A stretch of DNA of 64,000 nt from CAWCQC01 sp963819905 (GCA_963819905.1 CAWFXP010000009.1:496001-560000), one strand, 5' to 3'; positions 1 through 8,927 are shown, counted from the first letter of the stretch. The notes: generated by a model not told the origin, from the letters alone. A program made the numbers and translations.

Positions 1-8
1 TCGGTTCT

Positions 9-125
9 TCAGTCGAGCGCCAGGTACAGGTACGAGACGCCGATCGTCGCGGCGGCGATGATGACGGCGAAGACGAGCAAGACGAGGCCAAGCCGGTTGT
101 TGCGGGCGGCGAGATCGTCGTTCAC
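9..125 (-). CDS. 38-residue single-span membrane protein of the cytochrome oxidase operon
   Basis: A small protein read from a GTG start whose first bases overlap the ctaB stop (GTGA), so it is very likely translationally coupled to ctaB. It has a short charged N-terminus (NDDLAARNNRLG) followed by one hydrophobic helix (about residues 13-36). The position, last in the visible ctaC-ctaD-ctaB order, suggests a small oxidase subunit or assembly peptide, but no named family is recognised. Subunit III (ctaE) is not in the window and would lie just beyond the left edge. Coding status is supported by the overlap and the clean membrane helix; the function is inference. Confidence 0.6.
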   Translation of the reverse strand: MNDDLAARNNRLGLVLLVFAVIIAAATIGVSYLYLALD

Positions 126-1369
126 GCGAGCACGATCGGGTCGATCGCCATCGCGACGAACAGGATGGCGAGATAGCTGAGCGAGAAGCTGAAGACGCTT
201 TTCGCCCGCGCCGGCGTCGTGTCGCGGTAGAGGGCGAGCGCCAGGCCGAGGAACGCCGCGCCGAGGGCGAGGGCGACGCCGAGGTAGAGGTAGCCGAGCT
301 CCCCGAAGGCGAACGGCAGAACCGTGATCGCGATCAGGAGCACCGTGTAGCGAACGATCGACGCCGCGGTCCGGCGGTCGCCGCTGACGACCGGCAGCAT
401 CGGTACGCGCGCCGCCTCGTACTCGCGCTTGATGAGCAGGGCGAGAGCCCAGAAGTGGGGAGGCGTCCAGTAGAAGACGATCAGGAACAGGAAGAGCGCC
501 GGCAAGGCCAGGTTCCCCGTGGCGGCCGTCCAGCCGACGACGGCGGGCACGGCGCCGGCCGCGCCGCCGATGACGATGTTCTGCGGCGTCGTCCGCTTTA
601 GCCAGCGCGTATAGACGAGCACGTAGAAGAGCCCGCCGAAGATGGCCAGCACGGCGGCGAGGACATTCGCGAAGCTGGTCAGCACGACGAACGACAGCGC
701 CGAGAGCGCGAGGCCGAACTCGAGCGCCCGCTCCGGCGACACGCGGCCGGTGGCGACGGGCCTCCTGTCGGTGCGCTTCATGTGGACGTCGATGTCGCGG
801 TCGAGCACGTGGTTCAGGGCCGAGGCGCCACCGCAGGCCAGCGCAAGGCCGCCGAGCGTCGTCGCGATCAGCCCGAGCGACGGAACGCCCTGCTCGCCGA
901 CGAAGAGCCCGCCGAGCGCCGTCAGGAGCAGGAGCACCATGATGCGCGGCTTCGTCAACGTGACGTAGTCGCGCCAGTTGAGGTGCCGGAGGCTGCCGAC
1001 CCCGCCGCGGAACGCGAGGGCGCACGTCACGACCGAGGTGGCGAGCGAGAGCGCGCCGAGTGCCACGTGCAGCCCCTCGAGCCACGCGGAGGTGCCGGCC
1101 GTCGCGACGAGCGCGCCGAGGACGATCTGCAGCGAGAAGAGCGCGAGCGCGCCCAGCGCGAACCCGACGAGCAGAGGCCGATCCCGGTGGCCGAACCACG
1201 CCGAGACGGCGACGCCGATCGTCAAGGCGAGGGTGCCGAGCACCGCCGCCTCGTGCGAGCGGGCCCATTCGCCGGTCGCGACGACCAGTGCCGTGCCCAG
1301 GGCGGCGCCGACCGCCGTCAGGCGCAGCCAGGGCCCGGGTGCGGGATGCAGGTCAGCCACGTTCGGCAA
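122..1369 (-). CDS. ctaB: Heme O synthase (protoheme IX farnesyltransferase) with N-terminal half heme-A-synthase-like domain
   Basis: Adds the farnesyl tail to heme b to make heme O for the oxidase; integral membrane UbiA-family prenyltransferase. Residues about 135-415 are the CtaB domain, with the Asp-rich motif NHVLDRDIDVHMKRTDRRP and about nine membrane helices. Residues 1-125 are extra: four helices with a TGEW..H segment and LQIVLGALV...LHVALGAL, resembling one four-helix half of CtaA/COX15. At 415 residues it is about 120 longer than an ordinary CtaB. The chosen TTG start overlaps ctaD by 17 bases behind a GGAG; a GTG at 1360 is an alternative. CtaA-CtaB fusions are known in some other lineages; whether the half domain makes heme A alone is not known. 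Confidence 0.9.
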   Translation of the reverse strand: MPNVADLHPAPGPWLRLTAVGAALGTALVVATGEWARSHEAAVLGTLALTIGVAVSAWFGHRDRPLLVGFALGALALFSLQIVLGALVATAGTSAWLEGLHVALGALSLATSVVTCALAFRGGVGSLRHLNWRDYVTLTKPRIMVLLLLTALGGLFVGEQGVPSLGLIATTLGGLALACGGASALNHVLDRDIDVHMKRTDRRPVATGRVSPERALEFGLALSALSFVVLTSFANVLAAVLAIFGGLFYVLVYTRWLKRTTPQNIVIGGAAGAVPAVVGWTAATGNLALPALFLFLIVFYWTPPHFWALALLIKREYEAARVPMLPVVSGDRRTAASIVRYTVLLIAITVLPFAFGELGYLYLGVALALGAAFLGLALALYRDTTPARAKSVFSFSLSYLAILFVAMAIDPIVLA

Positions 1370-2999
1370 CCTGCTCTCCGACGCGCTGGCGGAGATCCCG
1401 AAGAGGACGGTGGCTGGTGACGTAGGGCACCGAGTCGAAGTTGTGCTCCGGCGGCGGCGAAGCCGCGTACCACTCCAGGGTATCGGCCTGCCACGGATCG
1501 TTCCCGACCCGTTGGCCGCTTCGCCAGCTCTTGATCATGTTGACGGAGAGCACGAGGATCGCGATCCCCATGATGAACGAGCCGGTCGTCGAGATCATGT
1601 TGTAGATCTCCCACAGCCCTTCGCTCTCGTAGGTGTAGACGCGGCGGGGCATCCCGAGCAGGCCCAGCATGTGCTGCGGGATGAAGGTGAGGTTGAAGCC
1701 GACGAACATGAGCCAGAAGCTCAGGCGTCCGAGCCGCTCGTCGTACATACGGCCCGTCATCTTCGGGAACCAGTAGTGAAGCCCCGCGAAGATGCCGAAC
1801 GCCATGCCCCCGAAGAGCGTGTAGTGGAAGTGGGCGACCACGTAGTAGCTGTCGTGCACCTGGTAGTCGACCGGGAAGTTGCCGACGACGATTCCCGAGA
1901 GCCCGCCGATGATGAACAGGGCGATCATCCCGAGCGCGTAGAGCATGGGCGTGCGCAGGATGATCTGACCCTTCCAGAGCGTCGCCACCCAGTTCAGCAC
2001 CTTGATCCCCGTCGGGATCGCGACGAGGTAGGTCGCGATCATGAAGGCGGCGTTCAGTCCGGTCGCGAGGCCGACCGTGAACATGTGGTGGGCCCACACG
2101 AGCATCGAGATGAAGGCGATTCCGAGACTCGAGAAGGCGACCGCCTTGTAGCCGAAGATCGGCTTACGCGCGAACACCGGCAGGATCTCCGAGATCATCC
2201 CGAACGCCGGCAGCACGAGGATGTAGACCTCGGGATGTCCGAAGAACCAGAACAGGTGCTGGTAGAGCAGGGCGCTGCCGCCGCCGGCCGGTAGGAAGAA
2301 GTCGGTTCCGGCCTGCCGGTCGAGCAGGAGCAGGAGCAGGGCCCCGGCGATGACCGGCACCGTCAGCAGGATGAGGATCGCCTGGGCGACGATCGACCAG
2401 ACGAAGAGCGGCATGCGCGTCCAGGTCATCCCGGGGGCGCGCAGGTTCACGATCGTGACGAGGAAGTTGATGGCGCCGAGGAGCGACGAGACCCCGATCA
2501 GGTGGAGGCCGAGAATCCAGAGGTCCTGGCCGACCCCGGGGCTGTATTCGTTCTCCGAAAGCGGCGCGTAGGCCGTCCAGCCGGAATTGGCCGGGCCGCC
2601 CTCGGCTCCGAAGCTCCCGAGGAGAACGAGCGCGCTGATGAAGAACAGCCAGACGGAGACCGCGTTCAGGCGCGGGAACGCCATGTCCTTCGCGCCGATC
2701 ATGAGCGGCACGAGGTAGTTCGCGAAGCCGGCCAGTATCGGCATGGCGAACAGGAAGACCATCACCGTGCCGTGCATGGTGAGGAGGCCGTTGTAGCCGT
2801 CCTCGGTGACCAGGTCCTGGTTCGCAGCGGCGAGCTGCGTCCGCATGATCAGCACCATGATCCCGGCGGCCACGAAGAAGAGGAACGAGCCGACGATGTA
2901 GAGGATCCCGATCCGCTTGTGGTCGACGGTCGTCAGCCAGCGCATGATCGTTCCGTTGCGCCAGCCGGGTGCGACCCGTTGCTCCGCCCTTACCGCCAC
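1353..2999 (-). CDS. ctaD: Cytochrome c oxidase subunit I (aa3/caa3 type)
   Basis: Catalytic heme-copper subunit that reduces O2 and pumps protons. It has 548 residues and about 12 helices. Visible ligands and channel residues: His76 (MHGTVM) for heme a; GHPEVY with His255, Glu257 and the cross-linked Tyr259; His304-His305 (AHH) for CuB; Lys333 (IPTGIKVLNW) of the K-channel; Asp105 (LMIGAKDMAFPR) at the D-channel mouth; and the HFHYTL heme ligands. This is an A1-type pattern. The GTG start lies one base after the ctaC stop, and the GGAGGA ribosome site sits inside the end of ctaC, so the two are coupled. The 3' end overlaps ctaB. Confidence 0.97.
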   Translation of the reverse strand: MAVRAEQRVAPGWRNGTIMRWLTTVDHKRIGILYIVGSFLFFVAAGIMVLIMRTQLAAANQDLVTEDGYNGLLTMHGTVMVFLFAMPILAGFANYLVPLMIGAKDMAFPRLNAVSVWLFFISALVLLGSFGAEGGPANSGWTAYAPLSENEYSPGVGQDLWILGLHLIGVSSLLGAINFLVTIVNLRAPGMTWTRMPLFVWSIVAQAILILLTVPVIAGALLLLLLDRQAGTDFFLPAGGGSALLYQHLFWFFGHPEVYILVLPAFGMISEILPVFARKPIFGYKAVAFSSLGIAFISMLVWAHHMFTVGLATGLNAAFMIATYLVAIPTGIKVLNWVATLWKGQIILRTPMLYALGMIALFIIGGLSGIVVGNFPVDYQVHDSYYVVAHFHYTLFGGMAFGIFAGLHYWFPKMTGRMYDERLGRLSFWLMFVGFNLTFIPQHMLGLLGMPRRVYTYESEGLWEIYNMISTTGSFIMGIAILVLSVNMIKSWRSGQRVGNDPWQADTLEWYAASPPPEHNFDSVPYVTSHRPLRDLRQRVGEQVAERG

Positions 3000-3000
3000 G

Positions 3001-4023
3001 TCATCCTCCCGGCGCCGGCGCCGGCGCGAGCTCGGCCTGTTGCAGGTACGCGAGGAGATCGTCGAGCTGGGCGTCCGGCCAGCCGGTGCCGACCGCCGGC
3101 ATGTAGCCCGGGACGCCCGCGTTGTCGAGGCCCTCGTGCAGAAGCGCGAGCAGGCCTTCGCGGTCGGCGAGCAGCGAGGAGCCGGCGATCGGCGGCCCGT
3201 AGTCCCCCTGGCCGTCGAGCCCGTGGCACTTGGCGCAGACGTCCTCCCACGTCTGCCGGCCGAGCGCGATCCCTCCCTCCGACTCCGGGTCGAGCTGCTG
3301 CGATCTCTGCGCGGCGAGCCAGGCGTCGAACTGGGCTGCGGGAATCACCTCGACCTCCGTGTACATGACGGCGTGCTCGGCGCCGCAGAGCTCGGCGCAC
3401 TGCCCCTCGAAGACGCCGGTCTTGAGCGGGGTGAAGTCGAGGGTGTTCGTCCGGCCCGGGATCGCGTCGCGCTTGCCCGTCAGCTCCGGCACCCACCAGC
3501 TGTGGATCACGTCCGCTGCCTCGAGCTTCAGCTGCACGGGGCGATCGATCGGCAGGCGCAGGAGGTCGACCGAGACGACGCCGTTCGGATAGGTGTACTC
3601 CCAGTAGAACTGGTGCGCGTCGACCTGGACGACGAGCGGGTCGCTGCCGGCCGGAGGAGCCGAGTTCACGTCCGGAACCTTGACGATCGTGATCACCATG
3701 ATGGCGACCAGGATCAGGGCCGGGATCGCCGTCCAGATGAGCTCGAGGCGGGTGTTGCCGTGGATCTGCGGCCCCTCGGCCGTATCGGCTGTCCCGCGCC
3801 GGCGCCGGTAGCGGAGGATGAAGAGGATCAGCGCGCCCTCGACGAGGATGAAGATCGCGGCGGTGATGCCGATGACGAGCCAGTAGATCTCGTTGATGGT
3901 GCTGCCGCTCTCGGTCGCCGAGTCGGGGGGAGCGATCCCGCCGTTCCCTCCGTAGGCGGCCGACGCGGCCGCGAGGACCGCCAGAGCCGCGGCGGTCGCG
4001 AGAAGAAGCGTCCTGGGGCGCAC
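3001..4023 (-). CDS. ctaC: Cytochrome c oxidase subunit II with fused cytochrome c domain (caa3 type)
   Basis: Electron-entry subunit. The GTG at 4023 gives 340 residues beginning with a signal peptide (VRPRTLLLATAAALAVLAAA). Two membrane helices (about 45-70 and 90-112) are followed by the cupredoxin domain with the CuA site GQCAELCGAEHAVM (from residue 207) and the upstream VDAHQFYWEY. A C-terminal class I cytochrome c domain has CAKCH at 263-267 and a candidate Met ligand in GYMPAVG near residue 308. The fusion means that electrons can be passed on without a separate cytochrome c, typical of caa3 oxidases in Actinobacteria, Bacillus and Thermus. It is the first gene of the leftward operon. 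Confidence 0.96.
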   Translation of the reverse strand: MRPRTLLLATAAALAVLAAASAAYGGNGGIAPPDSATESGSTINEIYWLVIGITAAIFILVEGALILFILRYRRRRGTADTAEGPQIHGNTRLELIWTAIPALILVAIMVITIVKVPDVNSAPPAGSDPLVVQVDAHQFYWEYTYPNGVVSVDLLRLPIDRPVQLKLEAADVIHSWWVPELTGKRDAIPGRTNTLDFTPLKTGVFEGQCAELCGAEHAVMYTEVEVIPAAQFDAWLAAQRSQQLDPESEGGIALGRQTWEDVCAKCHGLDGQGDYGPPIAGSSLLADREGLLALLHEGLDNAGVPGYMPAVGTGWPDAQLDDLLAYLQQAELAPAPAPGG

Positions 4024-4106
4024 CGCCCGCGATTCTATGCGCCGTGCGGGGTGACGAGCCACTTCGAGGCGCACGCCGCGAGCGCGCTCGGGTCTACGAT
4101 CACGGC

Positions 4107-4400
4107 GTGAGCGAGGAGTCCACCGTGGAGCTGCCACGGCAGGTGCGCGAGCCGTTCGAGGTCTACGTGAACGGCGTGCCGCAGCGGCGCGGGATCGACT
4201 TCGAGGTCGAGGGCCGGACTCTCCGCTTTCCGCGCCACCTGGCCAAGGAGGGGCGCCTGGGGGTCGTGCGCTGGCTCAGCATCTTCCTCGGCATCGCCGG
4301 CACGTATCGCAAGAACGACTCGGTCGACGTCGTCTACGAGGTGAAGGGCAAGCGCGTCGTCGCGGCGGCGCTCCCGATCAATCCGCCGGGCGAGGACTGA
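4107..4400 (+). CDS. Conserved hypothetical 97-residue protein
   Basis: A compact soluble protein starting at a GTG (SEESTVELPRQVREPFEV). It looks like a mixed beta-rich fold (YVNGVPQRRGIDFEVEG...RTLRFPRHL) with a middle hydrophobic patch (WLSIFLGIAG). No family is recognised. It is transcribed away from the cta operon, and its last 23 bases overlap the convergent gene on the other strand. The start is chosen because upstream codons have no start-like context. Confidence 0.6.
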   Translation: MSEESTVELPRQVREPFEVYVNGVPQRRGIDFEVEGRTLRFPRHLAKEGRLGVVRWLSIFLGIAGTYRKNDSVDVVYEVKGKRVVAAALPINPPGED

Positions 4401-4821
4401 GCACGATCACCGGGATCTCCCGGTCGGTCTCCCGCTGGTACTCCTCGTAGGGGCCGTACATCGCGACGGCCTTCGTCCAGAGGGCGGCGCGCTCCTCGCC
4501 TTCCGTGACGCGCGCGCGAACCGGCCGCACCTCGCGGCCGATCTGCACCTCGACGTCCGGGTTCGCACCGAGGTTGAGAAACCACGCCGGATGGGTCGGC
4601 GAGCCGCCGTAGGAGGCGACGATGACGAGCCCGGCCTCGTCCGCGAGATACAGAAGGGGCGTCGTTCGCCGGTTGCCGGTCTTCCGCCCGGTGGTGCGCA
4701 GGAGGAGCACGGGCGCCCCGCCGTGCGTTCCCAGGACGCGCCCGCCCGTGCGTTCGTAGACCCAGCGGTTGAAGGGCACGAAGTATCCGAACAGGAAGCG
4801 GCGAACGGCGACGGCGCTCAC
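4378..4821 (-). CDS. Deazaflavin (F420)-dependent nitroreductase family protein
   Basis: A 147-residue member of the DDN/split-barrel family that uses coenzyme F420H2 or a flavin. Recognisable features are the N-terminal RFLFGYFVPFNRWVYERTGG helix, LLLRTTGRKTGNRRTTPL (the cofactor-binding GRKTG motif), and the C-terminal NPDVEVQIG...VRARVTEGEER. Homologues reduce quinones or nitro compounds, usually at the membrane. The substrate here is unknown. The GTG start lies 5 bases after the DUF4395-thioredoxin gene, so the two may be co-transcribed. Presence of F420 enzymes fits an actinobacterial host. Confidence 0.85.
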   Translation of the reverse strand: MSAVAVRRFLFGYFVPFNRWVYERTGGRVLGTHGGAPVLLLRTTGRKTGNRRTTPLLYLADEAGLVIVASYGGSPTHPAWFLNLGANPDVEVQIGREVRPVRARVTEGEERAALWTKAVAMYGPYEEYQRETDREIPVIVLSPRPAD

Positions 4822-4826
4822 GAGGC

Positions 4827-5555
4827 CTACCCCGCGATCCGCAGTGCGACCCGTCCGTCGGCTGCGACGGCGAAGGCGGTCGGCACGACCGCGACCCCGT
4901 ACTTCCGCGCCAGCTCCGGGCGAGCCGAGACGTCCACGGTGACGACCTCCCGCCCTTCACCGCGCAATCGCCGCTCGAGCTCGCGGCAGGCGGTGCAGAG
5001 CGGATGCGTGAACTGGACGACCAGCTCTCCCGTGCCCGGAGCGGGGGTCCCCGGAGCGGCGGCGGGCTCGCCGACGAGCTCGCCGAGGTCGACCCGCTCG
5101 ACGTGGAGCCGGCGGACGCCGCGGGCGCGGGCGATCAGCTTGTATCCCTCGCAGCCGACGCAGAGGCCGGTGGCTGCGGCCGTGAGCGCGAGCACGGCCA
5201 CGAGCAACGCGAGCGCCCAGCCGAGCACGTCGAGGCCGAAGGCGAGCGCCAGGGTTGCGCCGGTCAGCACGACGGCTCCGATCGTGTTCGAGAAGCGCGG
5301 CGGCCGGGAGTCCTCGATCGGGCCTTCCCCGAGACGGGGCTGGACGAGCTCGAAGTAGGCGACGCACGGTAGGCAGTAGCGGCGACCGAACACGAGTCCG
5401 ACCACGAGCTGCGTGGCCAGAATCGCGAGCAGCGGCCACCAGCCGGTCAGGAAGGCGACCAGGGCGAGCGAGCCGATCGTCGCCTGCAGGAATCTCGGAG
5501 CGCGCGCGTCGATCACGTCGAGGTCGCGGTACGGATCGGCTGTCCGTTGCTTCAT
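4827..5555 (-). CDS. DUF4395 membrane domain fused to a thioredoxin-like domain
   Basis: A 242-residue membrane thiol protein. Residues about 1-135 form a DUF4395-type domain with four helices and three cysteines near the membrane (CLPC, CVGC-like). A linker rich in Ala, Pro and Gly leads to a thioredoxin-like domain from about residue 170 with a CTAC active site (FTHPLCTACRELERRL) and a cis-Pro motif (VAVVPTAFAV). It probably handles disulfides at the cytoplasmic face or membrane, perhaps for oxidase or cytochrome maturation, but this is inference from proximity. It is divergent from the dehydrogenase at 5583. Confidence 0.8.
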   Translation of the reverse strand: MKQRTADPYRDLDVIDARAPRFLQATIGSLALVAFLTGWWPLLAILATQLVVGLVFGRRYCLPCVAYFELVQPRLGEGPIEDSRPPRFSNTIGAVVLTGATLALAFGLDVLGWALALLVAVLALTAAATGLCVGCEGYKLIARARGVRRLHVERVDLGELVGEPAAAPGTPAPGTGELVVQFTHPLCTACRELERRLRGEGREVVTVDVSARPELARKYGVAVVPTAFAVAADGRVALRIAG

Positions 5556-5582
5556 TTTGGAAAGCTATACCAAGATGGAGCC

Positions 5583-6554
5583 ATGCCGAGCGTCTACCTG
5601 GCCCGCCGCATCATGCCGCAGGTCGTCTCCGAGCTCCGGAGCTCGTTCGACCTGACGCTGCACGACTCGGAGTGGCCCCCCGCGCGGGCCGAGGTTCTCG
5701 CCGCGAGCGCCGGGATGGACGGTCTCGTCGTGATGGCCGGCGATCCGGTGAACGACGAGCTCCTCGATGCTGCCGGCCCCTCTCTGCGAGCGGTCGCCAA
5801 CCACGCGGTCGGCTACGACAACGTCGACCTGGCGGCTGCGAGCCGGCGCGGCGTGATCGTCACGAACACGCCGGGTGTCCTCACCGGCGCGACCGCCGAG
5901 CTGACGATCGGGCTCGTGCTCGACCTCCTTCGCCGGATTACCGAGGGCGACCGGCTCGTCCGCTCGGGCACGCCCTGGATCTGGTCGCCGACGTTCATGC
6001 TCGGACACGGGCTCGACGGCCGAACGCTCGGCATCGTCGGGCTGGGCCGCATCGGGCGGGCGGTGGCACGGCTCGGTGAGGCGTTCGGCATGCGGGTCGT
6101 GTACACGAGTCGCAGGGGAGTCGGCGGCGCGCCGTACAAGCGTCTCGAGCTCGAGGAGCTGCTCGAGGTCGCGGACGTCGTCTCGCTCCACTGCCCGCTG
6201 ACCGAGGAGACCAGGCACCTGATCGGCGCCGCCGCCCTGGGCCTCATGAAGCGTACCGCCGTGCTCGTCAACACGACGCGCGGCCCGGTCGTCGACGAGG
6301 CGGCCCTCGTCGACGCTCTGCGCGAGGGTGCGATCGCGGGAGCTGCGCTCGACGTGTACGAGCGCGAGCCGGAGGTGCATCCCGGGCTGCTCGGGCTCGA
6401 GAACGTGGTCCTGGCGCCGCACCTCGGCAGCGCGACCGCCGAGGCGCGGGAGGCGATGGGCATGCTCTGCGTCGCCGGACTGCGCTCCGTTCTGCTCGAG
6501 AACGAGTGTCCCGAGAATGCGCTCAACCCGGACGCGTGGGAGAGTGCGGCATGA
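5583..6554 (+). CDS. D-2-hydroxyacid dehydrogenase (glyoxylate/hydroxypyruvate reductase-like)
   Basis: A 323-residue NAD(P)-dependent dehydrogenase that interconverts 2-keto and D-2-hydroxy acids. The Rossmann motif GLGRIGRAVA lies near residue 155, the catalytic Arg in NTTRGPVVDE, the Glu in DVYEREPEVHP and the His in LAPHLGSAT. The ATG at 5583 follows a GGAG. The stop overlaps the start of glcD (ATGA), so it is the first gene of a four-gene operon with glcDEF. In that context glyoxylate is the likely substrate, with this enzyme working against or with the FAD-linked glycolate oxidase. Confidence 0.9.
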   Translation: MPSVYLARRIMPQVVSELRSSFDLTLHDSEWPPARAEVLAASAGMDGLVVMAGDPVNDELLDAAGPSLRAVANHAVGYDNVDLAAASRRGVIVTNTPGVLTGATAELTIGLVLDLLRRITEGDRLVRSGTPWIWSPTFMLGHGLDGRTLGIVGLGRIGRAVARLGEAFGMRVVYTSRRGVGGAPYKRLELEELLEVADVVSLHCPLTEETRHLIGAAALGLMKRTAVLVNTTRGPVVDEAALVDALREGAIAGAALDVYEREPEVHPGLLGLENVVLAPHLGSATAEAREAMGMLCVAGLRSVLLENECPENALNPDAWESAA

Positions 6555-8005
6555 GCCTCGCACCCGAGGTCGTTCGCCGGCTGGCTGCCGAGCTGGGGCC
6601 GGAAGGCCTCATCACGGCCCCCGAGCAGCTGCGCACCTACGAGTGCGACGGGCTCACCGGCCGCCGGGTCGTGCCGGCCCTCGTCGCGCTGCCCCGGTCG
6701 ACCGCCGAGGTGCAGGCCGTCGTCCGCGCCTGCTCCGAGCACGGAATCCCGTTCGTCGCACGTGGGGCGGGGACGGGGCTGTCGGGCGGGGCAGTCCCCC
6801 ATGCCGACGGCGTCGTCGTCTCTCTCGCCCGCATGAACCGCCTACTCGAGATCGACCTCGAGAGCGGGCGCGTGGTCGTCGAGCCCGGCGTCACGAACCT
6901 CGCAGTGACGCAGGCGGTCACTGCGGACGGCTTCTACTACGCGCCCGACCCGTCGAGCCAGCAGGTCTGCACGATCGGCGGAAACGTGGCCGAGAACTCG
7001 GGCGGCGCCCACTGCCTGAAGCACGGCTTCACGGTCACGCACGTCACGGGCCTCGAGGTCGTGCTGCCGGACGGTGAGGTCGTCCACCTCGGCGGCAAGG
7101 GCCTCGACCAGGACGACCTCGACCTGATGGGTGTGTTGATCGGATCGGAGGGAACGCTCGCCATCGCCACCCGCGTGACGCTCCGCGTCCTTCGCAAACC
7201 CGAGGCCGTGCGCACCGTCCTCGCGGGCTTCGACTCGCCGAGCCAGGCCGGTGTCGCCGTTTCCGGGGTCATCGCCGCGGGCATTCTCGCGGGCGCGATG
7301 GAGATCATGGACCGGCTGACGCTCGAGGCGGCCGAGGCGGCCGTCCACCCGGGCTACCCGGACTGCGGCTCGGTCCTGATCGTGGAGCTCGACGGCAACG
7401 CCGTCCAGGTCGAGGACGACCTCGAGCGCGTCGAGGACCTGTGCCGCGCCTCCGGCGCGGTCGAGATCAGGATCGCGGCCGACGACGTCGAGCGGGCGCT
7501 CTTCTGGAAGGGACGCAAGGCGGCCTTCGCCGCGATGGGACGGATCAGTCACGACTACTACGTCCAGGACGGCGTCGTCCCCCGCACGAAGCTGCCCGAG
7601 GTGCTCGACCGGATCGGCGAGCTCGAGCGCGACTACGGGTTGCGCGTCGGCAACGTCTTCCACGCCGGCGACGGCAACCTCCACCCGCTCGTGCTCTACG
7701 ACCGCCGCAACGAGGGCGAGCCGGAGAAGGCGAAGGAGCTCGCCGAGGCGATTCTCGAGATCTGCATGGACGCCGGTGGCTCGCTGACAGGGGAGCACGG
7801 TATCGGCACCGACAAGGCCTGCCGGATGCCGCTCATGTTCTCCGAGGCCGATCTCGCGGCGATGCAGCGGCTCCGCGCCGCCTTCGACCCGGACGGGCTC
7901 TGCAATCCCGGGAAGATCTTCCCGACGCCTCGGCTCTGCGGCGAGGTACCGGGCCCCTACCGTGTCCACCCGCTGGAGCTGGCCGGCCTTGGCGAGCGTT
8001 TCTGA
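6551..8005 (+). CDS. glcD: Glycolate oxidase subunit GlcD (FAD-linked)
   Basis: FAD subunit of glycolate oxidase, oxidising glycolate (or D-lactate) to the keto acid and passing electrons to the FeS subunit GlcF. It has 484 residues. The PCMH-type FAD domain is visible as VARGAGTGLSGGAV and TIGGNVAENSGG; the C-terminal FAD-oxidase domain has HAGDGNLHP and GGSLTGEHGIGTDK. It overlaps the upstream dehydrogenase by 4 bases and is followed by glcE, which overlaps its end. The full FAD and catalytic signature is intact. Confidence 0.95.
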   Translation: MSLAPEVVRRLAAELGPEGLITAPEQLRTYECDGLTGRRVVPALVALPRSTAEVQAVVRACSEHGIPFVARGAGTGLSGGAVPHADGVVVSLARMNRLLEIDLESGRVVVEPGVTNLAVTQAVTADGFYYAPDPSSQQVCTIGGNVAENSGGAHCLKHGFTVTHVTGLEVVLPDGEVVHLGGKGLDQDDLDLMGVLIGSEGTLAIATRVTLRVLRKPEAVRTVLAGFDSPSQAGVAVSGVIAAGILAGAMEIMDRLTLEAAEAAVHPGYPDCGSVLIVELDGNAVQVEDDLERVEDLCRASGAVEIRIAADDVERALFWKGRKAAFAAMGRISHDYYVQDGVVPRTKLPEVLDRIGELERDYGLRVGNVFHAGDGNLHPLVLYDRRNEGEPEKAKELAEAILEICMDAGGSLTGEHGIGTDKACRMPLMFSEADLAAMQRLRAAFDPDGLCNPGKIFPTPRLCGEVPGPYRVHPLELAGLGERF

Positions 8006-8927
8006 GGTCAACTCGGTCGAGGCGGCCGCCGAGCTGCTGCGGGAGGCATCGGCACGCGGCGCGACGGTGTCGATCGACCGCGAGGGGGGAGACGTGCTCC
8101 TCTCGACCGGCGCGCTCGACCGCGTCCTCGAGCACGAGGCGGGCGACCTGACCGCAACCGTCGAGGCGGGGATCCGGCTCTCGGCGCTGAACGAGCGCCT
8201 GGCCGAAGCCGGTCAGATGCTCGCGCTCGATCCGCCCGGCGATCCGACGGTCGGCGCATGCCTCGCCGGGAACCTGACCGGGCCGCGGCGGCACCGCTAC
8301 GGCGGTCCACGCGACCTCGTCCTCGGGGTGACCGTCGTCCTCGCCGACGGAACCGTCGCGAGCGCCGGCGGCAAGGTGGTCAAGAACGTCGCCGGCTACG
8401 ACCTGGGCAAGCTCTTCTGCGGATCGCGTGGCCGCCTCGGCCTGATCGCCCGCGTCAGCCTCCGCCTCCATCCCGCACCGGCGTCGGCGCGCACCCTCGT
8501 CGTCCCGGTCGACGATCTCGAGGACGCCTACCGGCGCTCGCAGCTCCTTCACTTCTCGACGCTCGTGCCGAGCGCGGTCGATCTCGCCTGGCAGGGCGGC
8601 GGGTCGTTTCTCGCCGTCCTCTTCGAAGGCTCCGAGCGTGCCGTGGCCTCGCAGATCGGCGCCGCCCGCGAGCTCGTCGGAGGGGAGGAAGGCGACGAGG
8701 GTGTCTGGGACGACGTACGCGACCGCCAGGCCCGCGCGCTCGGGCGCTTGTCGTTTCCGCCGCGGGGGCTCGTGCAGACGCTCGCCGGCGAGGACGACGC
8801 GTTGGCGCGGCCCGCCGCCGGGACGGCCTACGTGCCGCGCGCGGTGCCGGAGCAGGTCGAGGCGGGCGCACGGCTGCTCGCCGAGCGAGTCCGCGCTGCA
8901 TTCGATCCCGACGGCGTGCTTGCCTGA
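7989..8927 (+). CDS. glcE: Glycolate oxidase subunit GlcE
   Basis: Second FAD-domain subunit of glycolate oxidase, about 310 residues, with GDPTVGACLAGN and SAGGKVVKNVAGYDLGKL typical of GlcE. It is shorter than GlcD because it lacks the larger catalytic cap. Two starts are possible: GTG at 7962 (44-base overlap with glcD, no ribosome site) or TTG at 7989 with GGAG ten bases upstream; the latter is used here. The stop overlaps the glcF start (TGATG). Confidence 0.9.
   Translation: MASVSEVNSVEAAAELLREASARGATVSIDREGGDVLLSTGALDRVLEHEAGDLTATVEAGIRLSALNERLAEAGQMLALDPPGDPTVGACLAGNLTGPRRHRYGGPRDLVLGVTVVLADGTVASAGGKVVKNVAGYDLGKLFCGSRGRLGLIARVSLRLHPAPASARTLVVPVDDLEDAYRRSQLLHFSTLVPSAVDLAWQGGGSFLAVLFEGSERAVASQIGAARELVGGEEGDEGVWDDVRDRQARALGRLSFPPRGLVQTLAGEDDALARPAAGTAYVPRAVPEQVEAGARLLAERVRAAFDPDGVLA

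Noticed and set aside
7962..7989. GTG at 7962 as the glcE start.
   Set aside because: It would give a 44-base overlap with glcD and has no ribosome site; the TTG at 7989 has GGAG at good spacing. Not fully excluded.
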